Part shown: positions 13,901-25,295 of the stretch, piece by piece
Layout of the letters: every line of letters begins with the position of its first letter
How positions within the stretch are numbered: the stretch's first letter is position 1
Origin: Pseudocercospora fijiensis CIRAD86
Lineage: Eukaryota; Ascomycota; Dothideomycetes; Mycosphaerellales; Mycosphaerellaceae
Assembly: GCF_000340215.1 (NCBI RefSeq)
Contig: NW_006921538.1
Span: forward strand, 1,674,001 to 1,738,000
Direction of reading: 5' to 3'
Length of the DNA: 64,000 nucleotides
Made by a program: the position numbers and the translations under genes
Notes under the pieces: generated by a model
What the model saw: only the letters and a program-made list of their open reading frames with translations
Told to the model about the DNA's origin: nothing
Database searches by the model: none

Positions 13901-15747
13901 TAGACTCCTAGCTTAAGGACTATACAGTTTGGCTGCTACTAATCGGCATAGAACTTAGTGCCTAGTCGGCTATATAGCTTTATAAGTAGTACGAGTCGTC
14001 CCTTAATTCTAGTAGTCTGCCCTACCTATACCGTTGCAACCTAGGTCGCCTAGCTATTACCTAGGACGTCGTCGCTTATACCTAGCGGTATGTTACAGTC
14101 CGTAACGCCTATACGCTTCGCGGTAAGGGCTATACATCCGCCCTCTATACTAATAAGGCGCTTACGGATACGAAGGCTACTAATACGTCGCGTACGGAAT
14201 AGTACGCTTAGCTTATAGGTAGCGGTCGCTACTAGAACGGTACCTATGCCGCTAATAAGGGCAAAGGTATACCTCTACTACTCCTTAACCGTTAATACCT
14301 AGTAGACTTTAGCCTAGTCTACTAGCTAACTTAGATCGATCCGGTATACGCCTTATCTACCTTTATCGCCTATATCTAGACGCTTAAGGACGGCGCTATC
14401 CCTAATAGATTAGAGCCCGCGCTAACGCTACAGTTCTATAATTTGCCGAAGACGGTCTCTACCGATCTAGTCTTCGATCCTTTAGGCGTCTAAGAGCGTA
14501 TTATATAGGGCAATACTATTTTTAAGTACGATAAGATAGTAACGAATAAGAATTACTAGTAGTACAACATCGACTATACTTAGGATCCTATAGGCGCATT
14601 CCTAGTACTATTATCCGACTACTCGCTAGACGAGACCGACCTTACTAACGCGTACCTCTTTAGCAAAATCTTCCTTCCTAAGCTCGCGACTCGGGCTAAG
14701 CCGCAACCTCCGGCTGTTGCCCTACTAACTAAGGCGATCTAGCTAAACTCCTCGCGCGTATTACTATCGACTAAGTCAAACACTCGCTAGAAGCTAACCG
14801 CTAGCCCGTTCTTAGCGCCTCGCCTATCGTCGAAGATGCCGCTACCGTCTAACCTATTCTCTACGCCTACGAAGGCTCTAGCTGCGGCTTAGCTACTACC
14901 GCCTAACAATACGGTTGCGCAGCTATAGTACAAGCTCCTAGCGCTTCCGATACGCTTACTACCTTTGCCCGCCCTATAGGAAAACACTATAGGCGCCTAC
15001 GGATAATACTAATATAATATAACGGCAATTAGTGTGCGTACGCTTAACTTACAAGCTCTCTACTATATGCGCTAGTCCGAGTTAGTAGCAACCGAGGTGC
15101 ACTAGCTATAATAGATGCTAGCTAAGGTATAGATCCGCGAAGCAACTAAGCGCTAAATAGCCTAGCAGTGTCGTCTTTCCGCTATAGTCTTAAAGGAGTC
15201 GCTTACGCTATCGCTAACCTATCTTTACTACGATTTCTTGCGCGTCGCGCCGTAATAGGCAATCCCTATACTATACCTAATCTACGAGGACGCTTTTAAG
15301 CTACTCGGCGGCGTATAAGGCAATACTACTAAGGATAAGATCGCGAAGCTTAATGCATAGATAGCCGACTACTTTAAGCTATATAGTGCTATACGCGACG
15401 CCGATACGCTACTATTACTAGGTACCGACTTCCCTAATATCCCTATCGATTAGTTAGACCGCGCTACTACTATAGCGGACGCAGTTAATACCTCGCTATC
15501 CGATAATAAGACTATAAAGACCGTCGCGCCTTAGCCGTAGCTAAAGGCGGTTTAGACTATACCGACTAGCTTACGCGACGCCCTTCGTAACCGTCGCAAT
15601 AAGCAAGTATAAAACCGACGCAGTTATTACTAGAGAGATACGATTCTGTACCTAGCATTACCGTTCTAGTATACTGTTTAGGCTTAGCCTTTATGCGACG
15701 CTATTACGCTCTTTTGCTTTAAACCTTCCTACGGTGCGGCCTGCTAA
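10860..15747 (+). pseudogene. ORF3 of element D: about 1,600 codons, function unknown
   Basis: Directly after pol, the reading frame that starts at 10861 (frame 1, that is -1 relative to pol) is readable to a TAA at 15745-15747. It is broken only by TAG/TAA codons of the kind RIP makes from Trp and Gln. The start is not certain because ATG can become ATA; the frame overlaps the end of pol by roughly 80 bases. An N-terminal basic segment is followed by four 24-codon repeats (11257-11544), a long mixed region, a Pro/Leu-rich linker near 12540-12790, and a Tyr/Arg/Leu-rich C-terminal half. I recognise no domain, no clear signal peptide and no run of membrane helices, so there is no support for an envelope protein. 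It could be a captured host gene or a family-specific accessory ORF. Confidence 0.6.
11257..11544 (+). repeat. Four 72-bp (24-codon) tandem repeats in ORF3 of element D
   Basis: The block GATACTACGGTCGAG starts at 11272, recurs at 11344, and related versions start at 11416 and 11488, so the period is exactly 72 bp. The encoded units share a core such as LDTTVExRTAAP followed by an acidic NITDKE segment. The exact multiple of three supports a real protein repeat in frame 1. Confidence 0.85.
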
Positions 15748-15804
15748 GGACCTTTGTTTTAGGACACTATAGACAGTGCCGACCTTTTTTATAGAGAGGG
15801 AGGC

Positions 15805-15992
15805 TGTTACGATATAACACTATTATATATACGATAGCAGGTAGCGGTCACTATCGACCGCTGCGGTCGCTATTGCTACTAATAGTAGGACTATTATATA
15901 GATAGCTTGCCTCGCGGCACCTTAGAGAATACATTAACTTTTGCACCGTACAACCGTTACGATACCTTCGTACTATAACCGTATACCTAGTA
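15805..15992 (+). repeat. 3' LTR of element D
   Basis: 188 bp, partner of 2877-3064. It ends CTAGTA where the left copy ends CTAGCA, another CA to TA change. TTTAT follows at 15993-15997. Confidence 0.9.
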
Positions 15993-15997
15993 TTTAT

Positions 15998-17745
15998 ATT
16001 CAACTAGGTTTAAGATAACTTAAAGCTAGTCTTCGCAACGACGTTTATACGAGGCAGGGCTTAGTATTAGGTTAAACCATTTCTTAGGACCTATCTAGAT
16101 AGCAACGGGACCGACAATTCGGATAGAATCTTCGCAAGCTACGAAAATCTTAAGCGTACGATAAAGAAGGTCTTTAGATCTTCTAACGAAGTTGCTACTG
16201 CAGTTAGGGTTATCTAATACTTAACTTAGAAGGGGTTATATACCGATTACGCCGCTAAATTTTAGGAATACGCCTAACTTACGGATTAGGACGACGAAGC
16301 TCTTATAATAATGTATCGGCGAGGTCTTAAGGATAACGTTAAAGACGAGCTTATACGCGACGGTAGAAAAATAGATAATATAGGAACATTAGTTAAGGTT
16401 ACGATCGATCTCGACGATAGGCTCTACGAACGAGCTTTAGAACGACGTTACGATTCTAAGACTTCTAGAAAAGCTAGTTATACTCCTAGATACGATAATA
16501 GACGAAACTATAGTACCTATAATAAACTAAAGGGGAACAACTACTACAGTGCGTAACTAATAGAGCTAGACGCTACCTAGAAGGGTCGAGCAATTAAAGG
16601 AAGAAAAGGCAAGAGTTCGCCTAAGAAAGCAGGAAGATTGACTTACTATACGTATAGCAAGGAAGGCTATATAGCACGGAACTACCGCGGTAAGAATATA
16701 GTGCGACGCGAATAGTTTAATATAATATAACGAAAGGACTCGGGCAGAGAAGGCTACCAAATAGTAGTAGAGCTATACTCTATTAATAACGCGCCGAGGA
16801 CCTACGTAGAGGTCGTAAAGAAAGAGCTACGACAAATCTGTATAATAGTACGACGACAAGAACCTATATATAGAACCCTTTACTAGAGATTCTATTACGA
16901 CGACTAATGCCAAATTCATTATTCTACTAAAGTAGAAGTAGGATTCTTCCCTTAGATTAGGCGACTCGTACGAGAAGATACGAAATCCTAGTTAGAGGAA
17001 GAAACGATTAATAAATCTTACTTAGATGCCGATAATAAAGAAAACCGAGATCCGGAAGCTTTATTCCCTCCCGGGGAGGAGTTAAGAGCTATCCTAGAAG
17101 TACCGGAGTCCCCTTAGTAAGAGGAGGAATAGTAAGAAGATTTAGAAGGAAGTCTAGATACCGAGGAAGAAACTACGAATAAAGAAAGTAAAGACGAATT
17201 CGGGATTAACGACGATACGATCCTTACGTTTACAATAGATATACCTATAGCAGCGCGAACAATCGCCTTGCATCTAGTACGCAAATACGAGGAAATGTTT
17301 CTAAAGGTTAACAGACAACGGAAGGTCGATCCTATCTAATTTGATTATTTCTAGATAAGCTTACGGGCAAAATTCTGGAATTACCCCCGGATACCTATAG
17401 ACTATACGTACTATAACTTTATTACGGAGCGAGTACCGATAGGAAGTATAATTACGCCCTACGGATACGTCCTACCCGACGAAAAGACGATTATTACTTA
17501 AGATATACGTTAGACGGTCTAGCGATTAAATTAGCAATACCGAAAGGCTATAGTAGCGTAGGGACGGGATGTATATAACGATACCCTCGAGGAAAAATTA
17601 TATACCGAAGAAGCACGAACGGTAGGACTACGGATCCGTAACTAGTTAGAACAACGTTAGGCTACTAATTAGTCGGGAAACGGACTAACTCTCTAGATTA
17701 GAGCGTTCTAAGAGAGTTCCTTAATACCGAAAGCGCTTAAGCATT
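15998..17745 (+). pseudogene. gag of element B, main part (capsid-like domain and zinc knuckle)
   Basis: Frame 3 continues the gag of B after element D. A clean 81-codon piece lies at 16311-16556 and matches the second half of a retrotransposon gag domain, ending in an Arg/Tyr/Asn-rich tail. A zinc knuckle follows at about 16640-16690 (YYTYSKEGYIARNYRG), in which the Cys and His positions read Tyr because TGY and CAY have become TAY. The frame stays readable to about 17745 through an acidic linker (about 17040-17200) and gives way to pol in frame 2, which implies a -1 frameshift arrangement. This is inferred from frames only. Confidence 0.7.
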
Positions 17746-20700
17746 AATAGTAGTCTTCCGTATAAAAGTTATCGTTAATAGGCACCCGACGAGTGCATTA
17801 ATAGATTCCGGAGCGAGCGGGAACTTTACCTCCGAATTATTCGTTAAAAGCCGAGGGATCGCAACCCGAAGTAGAAGAGAAGGAGCGTATAAACTTATAG
17901 TAGTAGATAGGTTACCGCTACCTAGTATAGAACGAGAAACGATACCGTTACTACTAGCTATCTAACAGTACTACGAGGAGATTGTCTTAGATATTACTAA
18001 CATAGCTAGTTATAATATTGTATTAGGTATACCTTAGTTAAGAAAGTATAACCTAGTCGTAGACTAGAGAAAAGGAGTACTTATATTTAAGGAATGCGAC
18101 TGTATAATCGGCATTTAACCTATATAGCGGCAGCGTTCGCAGGCAGATAAGATTAACAAACGTAGGGCGACTCGTAAGACGTTTACGTCGACAGGAATTA
18201 CGGAGAACCGTATTCAACCTAGATCGACACTACCGTTAGGTTAGGAGGGTTATAATAATAATTACGGGAAGGATAGAAGTTATACGCTATCGAAGAATAA
18301 AACTAGAATCTCGGACCTAGACATTCCTAAAGAGTATAGTAAGTAGAAGCGACTCTTTAAAGAGGAGAGAGGTAAGGCAGCCTTACCTAAACACTAACTA
18401 TAGGATTATAAGATACACTTACAGCCTAGGAAAGAGCCTCTATAGGGACCCTTATACGCAATGTCTAAGAAAGAGCTTAAAACCCTAGATAAGTAGCTAA
18501 AAGAGAAATTAGAAAAAGGCTAGATACGGAAGTCGATATCCTCGGCAGCCTTACTAGTAATATTCGTTCCGAAAGCCGGATTAGACGAAGGACGGCTAGT
18601 AGTCGATTTTAGACGACTTAACGACATTACAATTAAGAATCGGTACCTACTACCGAATATCGAAGAAATGTAAGACCGATTAACTAGATTAGACTAGTAT
18701 ACGAAGATTAACCTACGCGATGCGTTTTACGCAATACGTATAGCAGCTAGATACGAATGGATAATAGCATTCCGAACAAGATATAGGCTTTACGAATTCT
18801 TAGTTATACCTATAGGACTTATAAATGCCCTAGCGTTATATTAAGACCTTATAAACGAAGTCCTCCGAGACCTTCTAGACGTATGCGTTATCGCATATAT
18901 AGACGATATCTTAGTCTATACTAAGGGAGCTCTCGCGGACTATATACGAATAGTATAGGACGTCTTTAAACGATTTACTTAAGTAGGATTTAAGACTGTA
19001 CCTAAGAAATGCGAATTCTATAAGAAGGAAGTTAAATTCCTAGGATTTATTATTAGCACTACAGGAATTAGGATCGATCTAGAAAAAACCAAGTCAATAT
19101 AGGAATAGCCAACGCCTATATGCGTTAAAGACGTACAATTATTCCTAGGATTAGCTAACTATAACAGAAAATTTATCGAGGGCTACTCTAAGACAGCGGC
19201 ACCCCTTACGGAGCTTATAAAGAAAGACAAGAAATAGAACTAGAGTACGAAGGAAGACGAAGCGTTTAGGCAGCTAAAGAAGCAATGCGTTTCTGCGCTA
19301 ACGCTACGATTGTTCGATAGGAATAAGGCGGTCTAGATAGAAACAGACGCGTCGGATAGGGCTATAGGAGCATGCCTTATATAGGAGTATAACGGGAAAC
19401 GATACCCGGTAGCCTATTACTCGAGAAAGATATTACCCGCGGAATAGAACTACGATATCTATAATAAGGAGCTACTTACAATAGTTGCATTACTATAATA
19501 CTAGCGAGTATACGCGGAAGGAGTACTAAGTCTTACGATTCTTTCTAATTATAAGAATCTAACTTACTTTACTACGACTAAAGTACTAACCCGAAGATAG
19601 GCCCGCTAGTCGGAGCTACTAGGACAGTACAAGTTCGAAATCCGCTATGCCCTAGGACGCGAGAACGGACGAGCCGACGCACTAAGCCGCCGTAGCGACT
19701 ATATAGAGGGTTACGAACTAGTGCAGCAGTAGATATTAAAAGCAAACTAAGACGGAAGCCTTAGTGCTAATACAAAAGAATTTAACTATATTATACGAGT
19801 TCTTTAGGACATAGAAGAACAGTTTCCTATCGAATATAGGAAATACTAAGTACCTAAGGAACGAGTTACGGAGTGTATACGACAACACTACGACGGACTA
19901 GAAAATGGACACCCTAGAGTTTCAAAGACAATAGAACTAGTTAAGCGAAGCTTCGGATTCCTACATATACGACAACGAGTTCTAGAATATATTAAGAAAT
20001 GTCTACAATGTTAGCGTAACAAGGCTAATAGACACGCTAGGTATAGACATATCCAATTTAGGACGCTACTAGATAAACTATAGGACGAAGTTACAATAGA
20101 CTTTATTACGAAACTACCGAAGTCTAAGGATCCGGTTACAGGATATAGCTACGATATAATACTTGTTATAGTCGATAGGCTTACGAAATATGTACACTTT
20201 ATTCCTACTAACGAAGCAAGTACGGCAGAGCAACTCGGATACCTCGTACTAGATAGACTTATACGATACTACGGATTTCTAAGGACCTATATTACGGATA
20301 GAGACAAGCTCTTTATATCAAACTACTAGAAGACGCTTACAGCGATACTTGGAATTAAGTATAAGCTATTAACGGCATACTATCTATAGACAGACGGCTA
20401 AACGGAAGTTAAGAATCAGGCCTTAGAGGTATACTTACGGTACTACGTTAATTACGTATAAAACAATTAGGCATCGCTATTGCCTATAGTATAACTTGCA
20501 CTAAACAACCAATAATCTAAGACTACGAAAGAGACACTATTCTTCGCTAATTTTAGGAAACATCCGCAGCTATTCGGGGAACAGTATTTATAGCATCTAT
20601 ACGCGGATAAAGCGATAGTCGCTTTAGAAGACTTAAAGCAGGTATATAAGGAATTGCAAAGGGCAATTACCGAGTCTTAAGAAAAGATTACGGGACTATA

Positions 20701-21133
20701 TAATGCTAAACGAAAAATAGCACCTTAGCTAAAAAAGGGGGATAAGGTCTACCTCCTAACAAAGAATCTAAAAACCCGGAGATCGACTAAGAAACTAGAC
20801 TACGTTAAAGTCGGGCTATTTTTGATTGATAAGCCTAAAGGACTAGTTAATTACCGACTTAAACTACCGGACGACGCGAAAATCTACCTAGTATTCTATA
20901 TCTCTATACTAGAACCTACAGACGCCGAAACACCGTGTTAAGAAACATTTTACTTCTAACCTAAGGAAGAAAATAAGTTTAAAGTCGAGGAAATCCTAGA
21001 TTAGCAAGGTTAGAAATACCTTATTAAATAGAAAGGATACCTACATTTAGAAAACACCTAGGAACTAAAAGAAAACCTGCAGAACTGTTAGCAGATAATT
21101 AAAAAATATCAAAACCGGACAAAAAAGAAATAA
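17746..21133 (+). pseudogene. pol of element B (protease, RT, RNase H, integrase, chromodomain)
   Basis: Frame 2 starts with a retropepsin whose catalytic DSGAS lies near 17804-17818. Reverse transcriptase has VVDFRRLND near 18600 and its YIDD box at 18896-18907. RNase H has a TDAS block near 19345. Integrase has a zinc finger near 19890-20020 and the first catalytic Asp in a TIDFITKLPKS block near 20095-20125. A chromodomain occupies about 20975-21110, with a YLIK-stop-KGYLHLENT core. The frame ends at a TAA at 21131. TAG codons at conserved Trp/Gln positions show RIP. The domain order is that of a chromovirus. Confidence 0.88.
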
Positions 21134-21529
21134 CTAGTATAGGAATTAAACCTACGACCTCTTAGACCCTATCGATTATAGCGCCTTAGAGTTCTTAACG
21201 ACCTAGGGTAGTGTAGCTCGAGGAGCGGGGACTCTAATAGCGTACCTAGCAACTATGTCTTTTATAGCTAAGAATTATACTACTAGACTAACTAGCTAGA
21301 AGATAAAATAGATAGGAAATATTAAAAATATATACCTTTAGGACACTAGACTCTCGGCACTCCTACTAGGGATTTTAGAGATAGGCTAGGATGTCCTATC
21401 TAGACGACTCTAGTTATAAGGCGATATCTATAATCGGCTATCTAGGGGAAACGGCTCGTTAGTAGGCAACGAGAATATTATCGGCTCTATAGGCGAAGAG
21501 CCTAGCTCTCTTTCGAGCTCCTCCGCCTA

Positions 21530-21736
21530 TTAAATAGAGGCTTCCTCTGCCTTAAGAGCTTGTATCTCCCGATCCTCCTTTATACGCAGCGACTTACGTA
21601 AGCGACGGACCTTTGCGCGATACTCGAAAAGCTTCCGCGTAAGGAGGTCCTCCTCCTCTTCGGCCGCTTCGAGATCTTTAGCTATCTTTAGGCGCGCCTT
21701 CCGGATTTTTTTATACTCTATACGAGTAACTTGCAT
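21530..21736 (-). CDS. Antisense coiled-coil ORF between chromodomain and 3' LTR of element B (truncated)
   Basis: A 68-codon frame with an ATG start at 21736 lies on the strand opposite to the element. It is almost entirely Lys/Arg/Glu/Leu with heptad-like spacing and an EAAEEEEDLL acidic patch, so a coiled coil is likely. It stops at adjacent TAA and TAG codons of RIP type. The frame reads on behind them for about 40 more codons, so the ancestral protein was longer. Survival of an open antisense frame inside such a heavily mutated element argues that it was a true ORF. I know of comparable antisense ORFs in other fungal Gypsy elements only in general terms. The function is unknown. Confidence 0.5.
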   Translation of the reverse strand: MQVTRIEYKKIRKARLKIAKDLEAAEEEEDLLTRKLFEYRAKVRRLRKSLRIKEDREIQALKAEEASI

Positions 21737-21986
21737 ATTACAAGACTAGCTATATAGGGCGCACTCGGAGTAGCGACCGGAACGAAGATCGACTTTATAG
21801 GATTTACCGGCCTATTCGTAATAAAAGTAGCGGATCGGTATTTCGAGGCAGTCGGCGAGAATATTATTTACGATATTTTCCTTACGCTAGCGAGAAGACA
21901 AATCCTTAGATAACTTTAGTATAATAAAGAAGTTAGAATTAGAAAGTCCCGGAATAAGGGACTATTCCGCTTAAGGAGGGGGATAG

Positions 21987-22332
21987 TATTACGGATCTAA
22001 TTAGTTAGAGTCCTTATATAATCTTAGAGCGACGCTAAGACTAGTAGGCTAAGCTGTCGCTCTATCTTACTAAGAGCGATAGGAGCGGTCGAGAGCGACA
22101 GCGTCGCTTACGTCGCTTACGACTATAGATAAGATATCTCCTTTATATTTAGGAACGCCGGAATGCCCTTATAGCTCGAGGCGTTTAACTTATATTACCT
22201 ACTTACCAATTGGAATTACCTTTGTACTAATTATTCTGTCTCTGCCTCCCGCTTATATTAGCCTCTCTAAAGAAGCCTCGGCTTGCACGTAATAAGAAGT
22301 CACTTAACGATCTGTCGCGAGTAACCGTAACA
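21987..22332 (+). repeat. 3' LTR of element B
   Basis: 346 bp, partner of 2314-2659, preceded by a purine-rich tract (ttaaggaggggga) and followed by AGTAC at 22333-22337. It ends in CA. Confidence 0.92.
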
Positions 22333-22337
22333 AGTAC

Positions 22338-24985
22338 GTAAGGTCCTCGACCGCCTACGGGCCTATAGTCTATATTGCAAGCCTTCTAAATGCACCTTTG
22401 CTACTAAAGAGGTATCCTTCCTTAGCTTCCTCGTATTAACCGAGGGTATTAAGGCTAATCCTAACCGGATTAAGACTATTACTAAGTAGCTAACGCCTAC
22501 TAGTATTAAGGAGCTTTAGTTATTCCTCGGCTTCGCTAACTTTTACCGCCGCTTTATTAAGGGCTATTTACGGCATATAATGCCCCTAACTAAGCTTACT
22601 AAAACCAAGGCCAACCTAACTAGAGAGTTCAAATAGACTAATAGAGCACAAGCCGCTTTTAACGGTTTAAAGCAACGCTTTACTAAAGTCTCCTTGTTAT
22701 ACTACTTCGTACTAAGCAAACTAATCCGTATTAAGACTAACGCTTTACAGTTCGCTATATCGGCTATTATATTATAACAATCAGATAATAACTATTACTA
22801 GTACCCGATTGCCTTCTTCTCGAGGAAGATAATCGATGCTAAGCGTCGCTACGAGACCTACGAATAAGAGCTCTTAGCAATCGTAGAAGCCTTTAAGTAC
22901 TAGCGCTACTATCTCGATAGTATATAGTATACTATTTAGGTCTATATAGACTATAACAACCTCCGTAGTATTACTAAGGTTACTAGGGTTATAGGTCGAT
23001 AGGCTAGATAGGCCGTCTACCTCGCTAGGTTCGATTTTAATATATTATATCGGCTAGGCGTAAGCAACCCTACTAATAGCCTATTAAGGCGACCTAATTA
23101 CGATAGCGGGACTTAGCAATCTATTAATTTATTGTTTCTAACCCTATAGTATAAGATTGCTATAGCCTGTATTGTTAATAAGTAAGCGTAGGATAAGCGG
23201 CTTACCGGACTCCGCGACGGCTTAAAGCATATTAATGCTCTTGCTATATTAATAGTACGTATTAAGGCAAGGGCTAAGGACATAGATAGGAGAAGTTATA
23301 ATAACTCCCTAGTCGATATCGCAATATATAGTAATAGCGATAGCACTACTATAGTGAATCCGGCTACTAGTACTATTAGATATATACAATACGTACCTCG
23401 TTTAATAGCGAGGGTACTATTAAATAACCTTGCAAATAGGGATAGTTAACCGTTTATAGACGAGCTATTACGTGCTTAGTAGAGGGACGCCTTTGCTACT
23501 AAACGTATCGATAGGCTTGTAAGTAGACGAAAGATTCGATCTAGCAAGAGTAATAATTAGTCGATCGATAACAAAGGTTATTTGAAGTTTAAGGGCAGAT
23601 ACTATATCCCCGCTAAACATTCGATCCGATAAGAACTTCTTAAGCGACACTATAATAGTAAGCTTGCCGGTTACTATAGTATAGAGAGGTCGTACGAGCT
23701 ACTATCGCGCATATACTACTAGCTAAATAGTAAGCGGGATATAAAGGAATACGTTAATACGTATGCCGTATACTAACGTATTAAGGCACTAAAGTATTAG
23801 CCTTTTAGCGAGTTGTCCTCTTTACTAATCCCTTATAAGCTATTTATAGAGCTTATAATAGACTTTATTACAGGCCTTCCGCCTACTAAGTGTAGGGGTA
23901 GTAAGGACATCTTTAATACTATCCTTGTTATAGTAGATCGATTTACTAAGGGGGCTCGTTATATCCCTGCTCGGAAGGATTAGACTGCTATTAATATAGC
24001 AGAGGCGCTATAGACTAACATCTTCTATACCTACTAGGGAACCCCTAAGGGGATAGTCTCCGATAGGGGCTCGATATTTATATCGTACTATTAGAGCGAA
24101 ATATACCTATAGCTAAGACTAAAGCATCGGCTATTAATAGCCTTCTATCTATAGACTAACGGTTAAACAGAGAGACAGAATGCTACCCTATAGCAGTACC
24201 TGCGTAGCTATATTAATAAGAACCCTAATAACTAGGTCAATCTCCTACAACTAGCCGAATTCGTATACAACAATAGTATCTACTTATCTACTAAGGTGTT
24301 ACCTTATTTCGCTATAATAGGAAGCAACCCTACGCTACTATAAGACCCCCTATCGCTCGAGGCCGAGCGTAAGGAAAGGGAAGCGGGTTAACCTAAGATA
24401 CTAGCGGCTATTAAGAGGGTTTAAAAGATGCGAGAAATTCACGCTAAGATAGCTAACAAACTAGTAAAGGCCTAGGCCTATTAGAAGGCCTACTATAACA
24501 AACACTACCTTCTAATAACCTTTAAGCAAGGCGACCTAGTTATGCTTAGTACGAAGAACCTCCGTATCCGTAAACACCCCTCGCCTAATAGCAAAACAAG
24601 GCCTAAACTCGCTCTAAGATACATTAGTCTATTCCGTATCCGAGAACCTAGGGGCACCTAGGCCTATTAGTTATAGCTTCTACCTTATTACACTATCTAT
24701 AATACCTTCTATATATCCCTCCTTAAGCCGTACTACCTGCGCGAAGGGGATAAAGCACCTACTAAATCCGAGGATATACTAGCTAATAGCGAAGAGCTGT
24801 AGTCTATAGAACGTATCCTATAGCACCGGACTAGGAAAGGTAAGAAGGAGTACCTATTAAGATAGTAAGGCTATTTACCTAAATAGGACTCGTAGGAAGC
24901 TAAAGGTTCCTTTAAAGACATAACTAAGTTATTAGACGAATATTAGACTAGCGTAAAGAACAAGAAGAAGGCTAAGAGCTTATAA
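22338..24985 (+). pseudogene. pol remnant of element A, 3' part (RT thumb, RNase H, integrase, chromodomain)
   Basis: The pol of A resumes in the reverse transcriptase thumb (a YCKPSKCTF block near 22365-22395) and continues through RNase H (about 22730-23110), integrase (about 23590-24300, with IDFITGLPPTK near 23860) and a chromodomain-like end (about 24790-24935). In the last, a YLLR-stop-stop-GYLPK core carries stops at the expected Trp/Gln positions. It aligns along its whole length with element C (30110-32816). The terminal TAA is at 24983-24985. RIP stops are scattered throughout. Confidence 0.85.
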
Positions 24986-25295
24986 TGCCGCTAATGTTAC
25001 TAAAAGAGACCTAGGAACAATGCTACCCCTAGGGTGCTATTAGCTAACTAATTAGAGGCCGGCTAACTATAACAATAAGACTATACTAGGCGTACTACGA
25101 CGCGTTAATTAATTAGTTACTGCTCTTTTAAAGACTCTACCTCTTGTTCCTTTATTCTATCGAGGCCTCGAGGCCTAGGCAATCGACGAGGATGCGCGCG
25201 CGCGCGTACGAATAACGGTGTATTAGAAGATAGCGCGCGTGCGAATAACGGTGTTGCGGAGTGTGTTGCTATTTAAGAAAGGAAGGATACAGCTA
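24986..25295. other. 3' non-coding region of element A before its LTR
   Basis: No open frame. It contains an alternating GC tract (about 25193-25206) and a partial copy of the start of the LTR (around 25210-25260), so the exact LTR border is uncertain. Confidence 0.55.

Larger units (their letters stand above)
2877..15992 (+). mobile_element. Element D: 13.1-kb chromovirus with an additional large third ORF, inserted in gag of element B
   Basis: Two 188-bp LTRs (2877-3064 and 15805-15992) bound an interior of about 12.7 kb, flanked by TTCAT/TTTAT. One long frame (frame 2, about 3065-10942) encodes gag, aspartic protease, reverse transcriptase, RNase H, integrase and chromodomain. A second long frame (frame 1, about 10,860-15,747) follows it. 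A purine-rich tract lies just before the right LTR (about 15794-15803). Typical fungal Gypsy elements are about half this size. All frames carry many TAG/TAA stops of RIP type, so the element is inactive. No further LTR or inverted repeat pair was seen inside it that would explain the extra length as another insertion. Confidence 0.9.
2314..22332 (+). mobile_element. Element B: complete nested Ty3/Gypsy chromovirus inserted in element A
   Basis: Two 346-bp LTRs (2314-2659 and 21987-22332) in direct orientation bound this element, flanked by a 5-bp AGTAC duplication. The interior is gag, protease, reverse transcriptase, RNase H, integrase and chromodomain, with a purine-rich tract just before the right LTR (about 21971-21983). 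Element D (2877-15992) is inserted in its gag; without D and one copy of its target duplication B would be about 6.9 kb. The LTR starts TATTAC, i.e. TGTTAC after RIP, and ends GTAACA, giving the usual TG..CA ends. No obvious tRNA primer site was found directly after the left LTR. Stops in every frame show that it is dead. Confidence 0.93.

Noticed and set aside
16566..16760. 64-codon minus-strand frame opposite the gag of element B
   Set aside because: It is antisense to the zinc-knuckle region, with no coiled coil or other feature, unlike 21530-21736.
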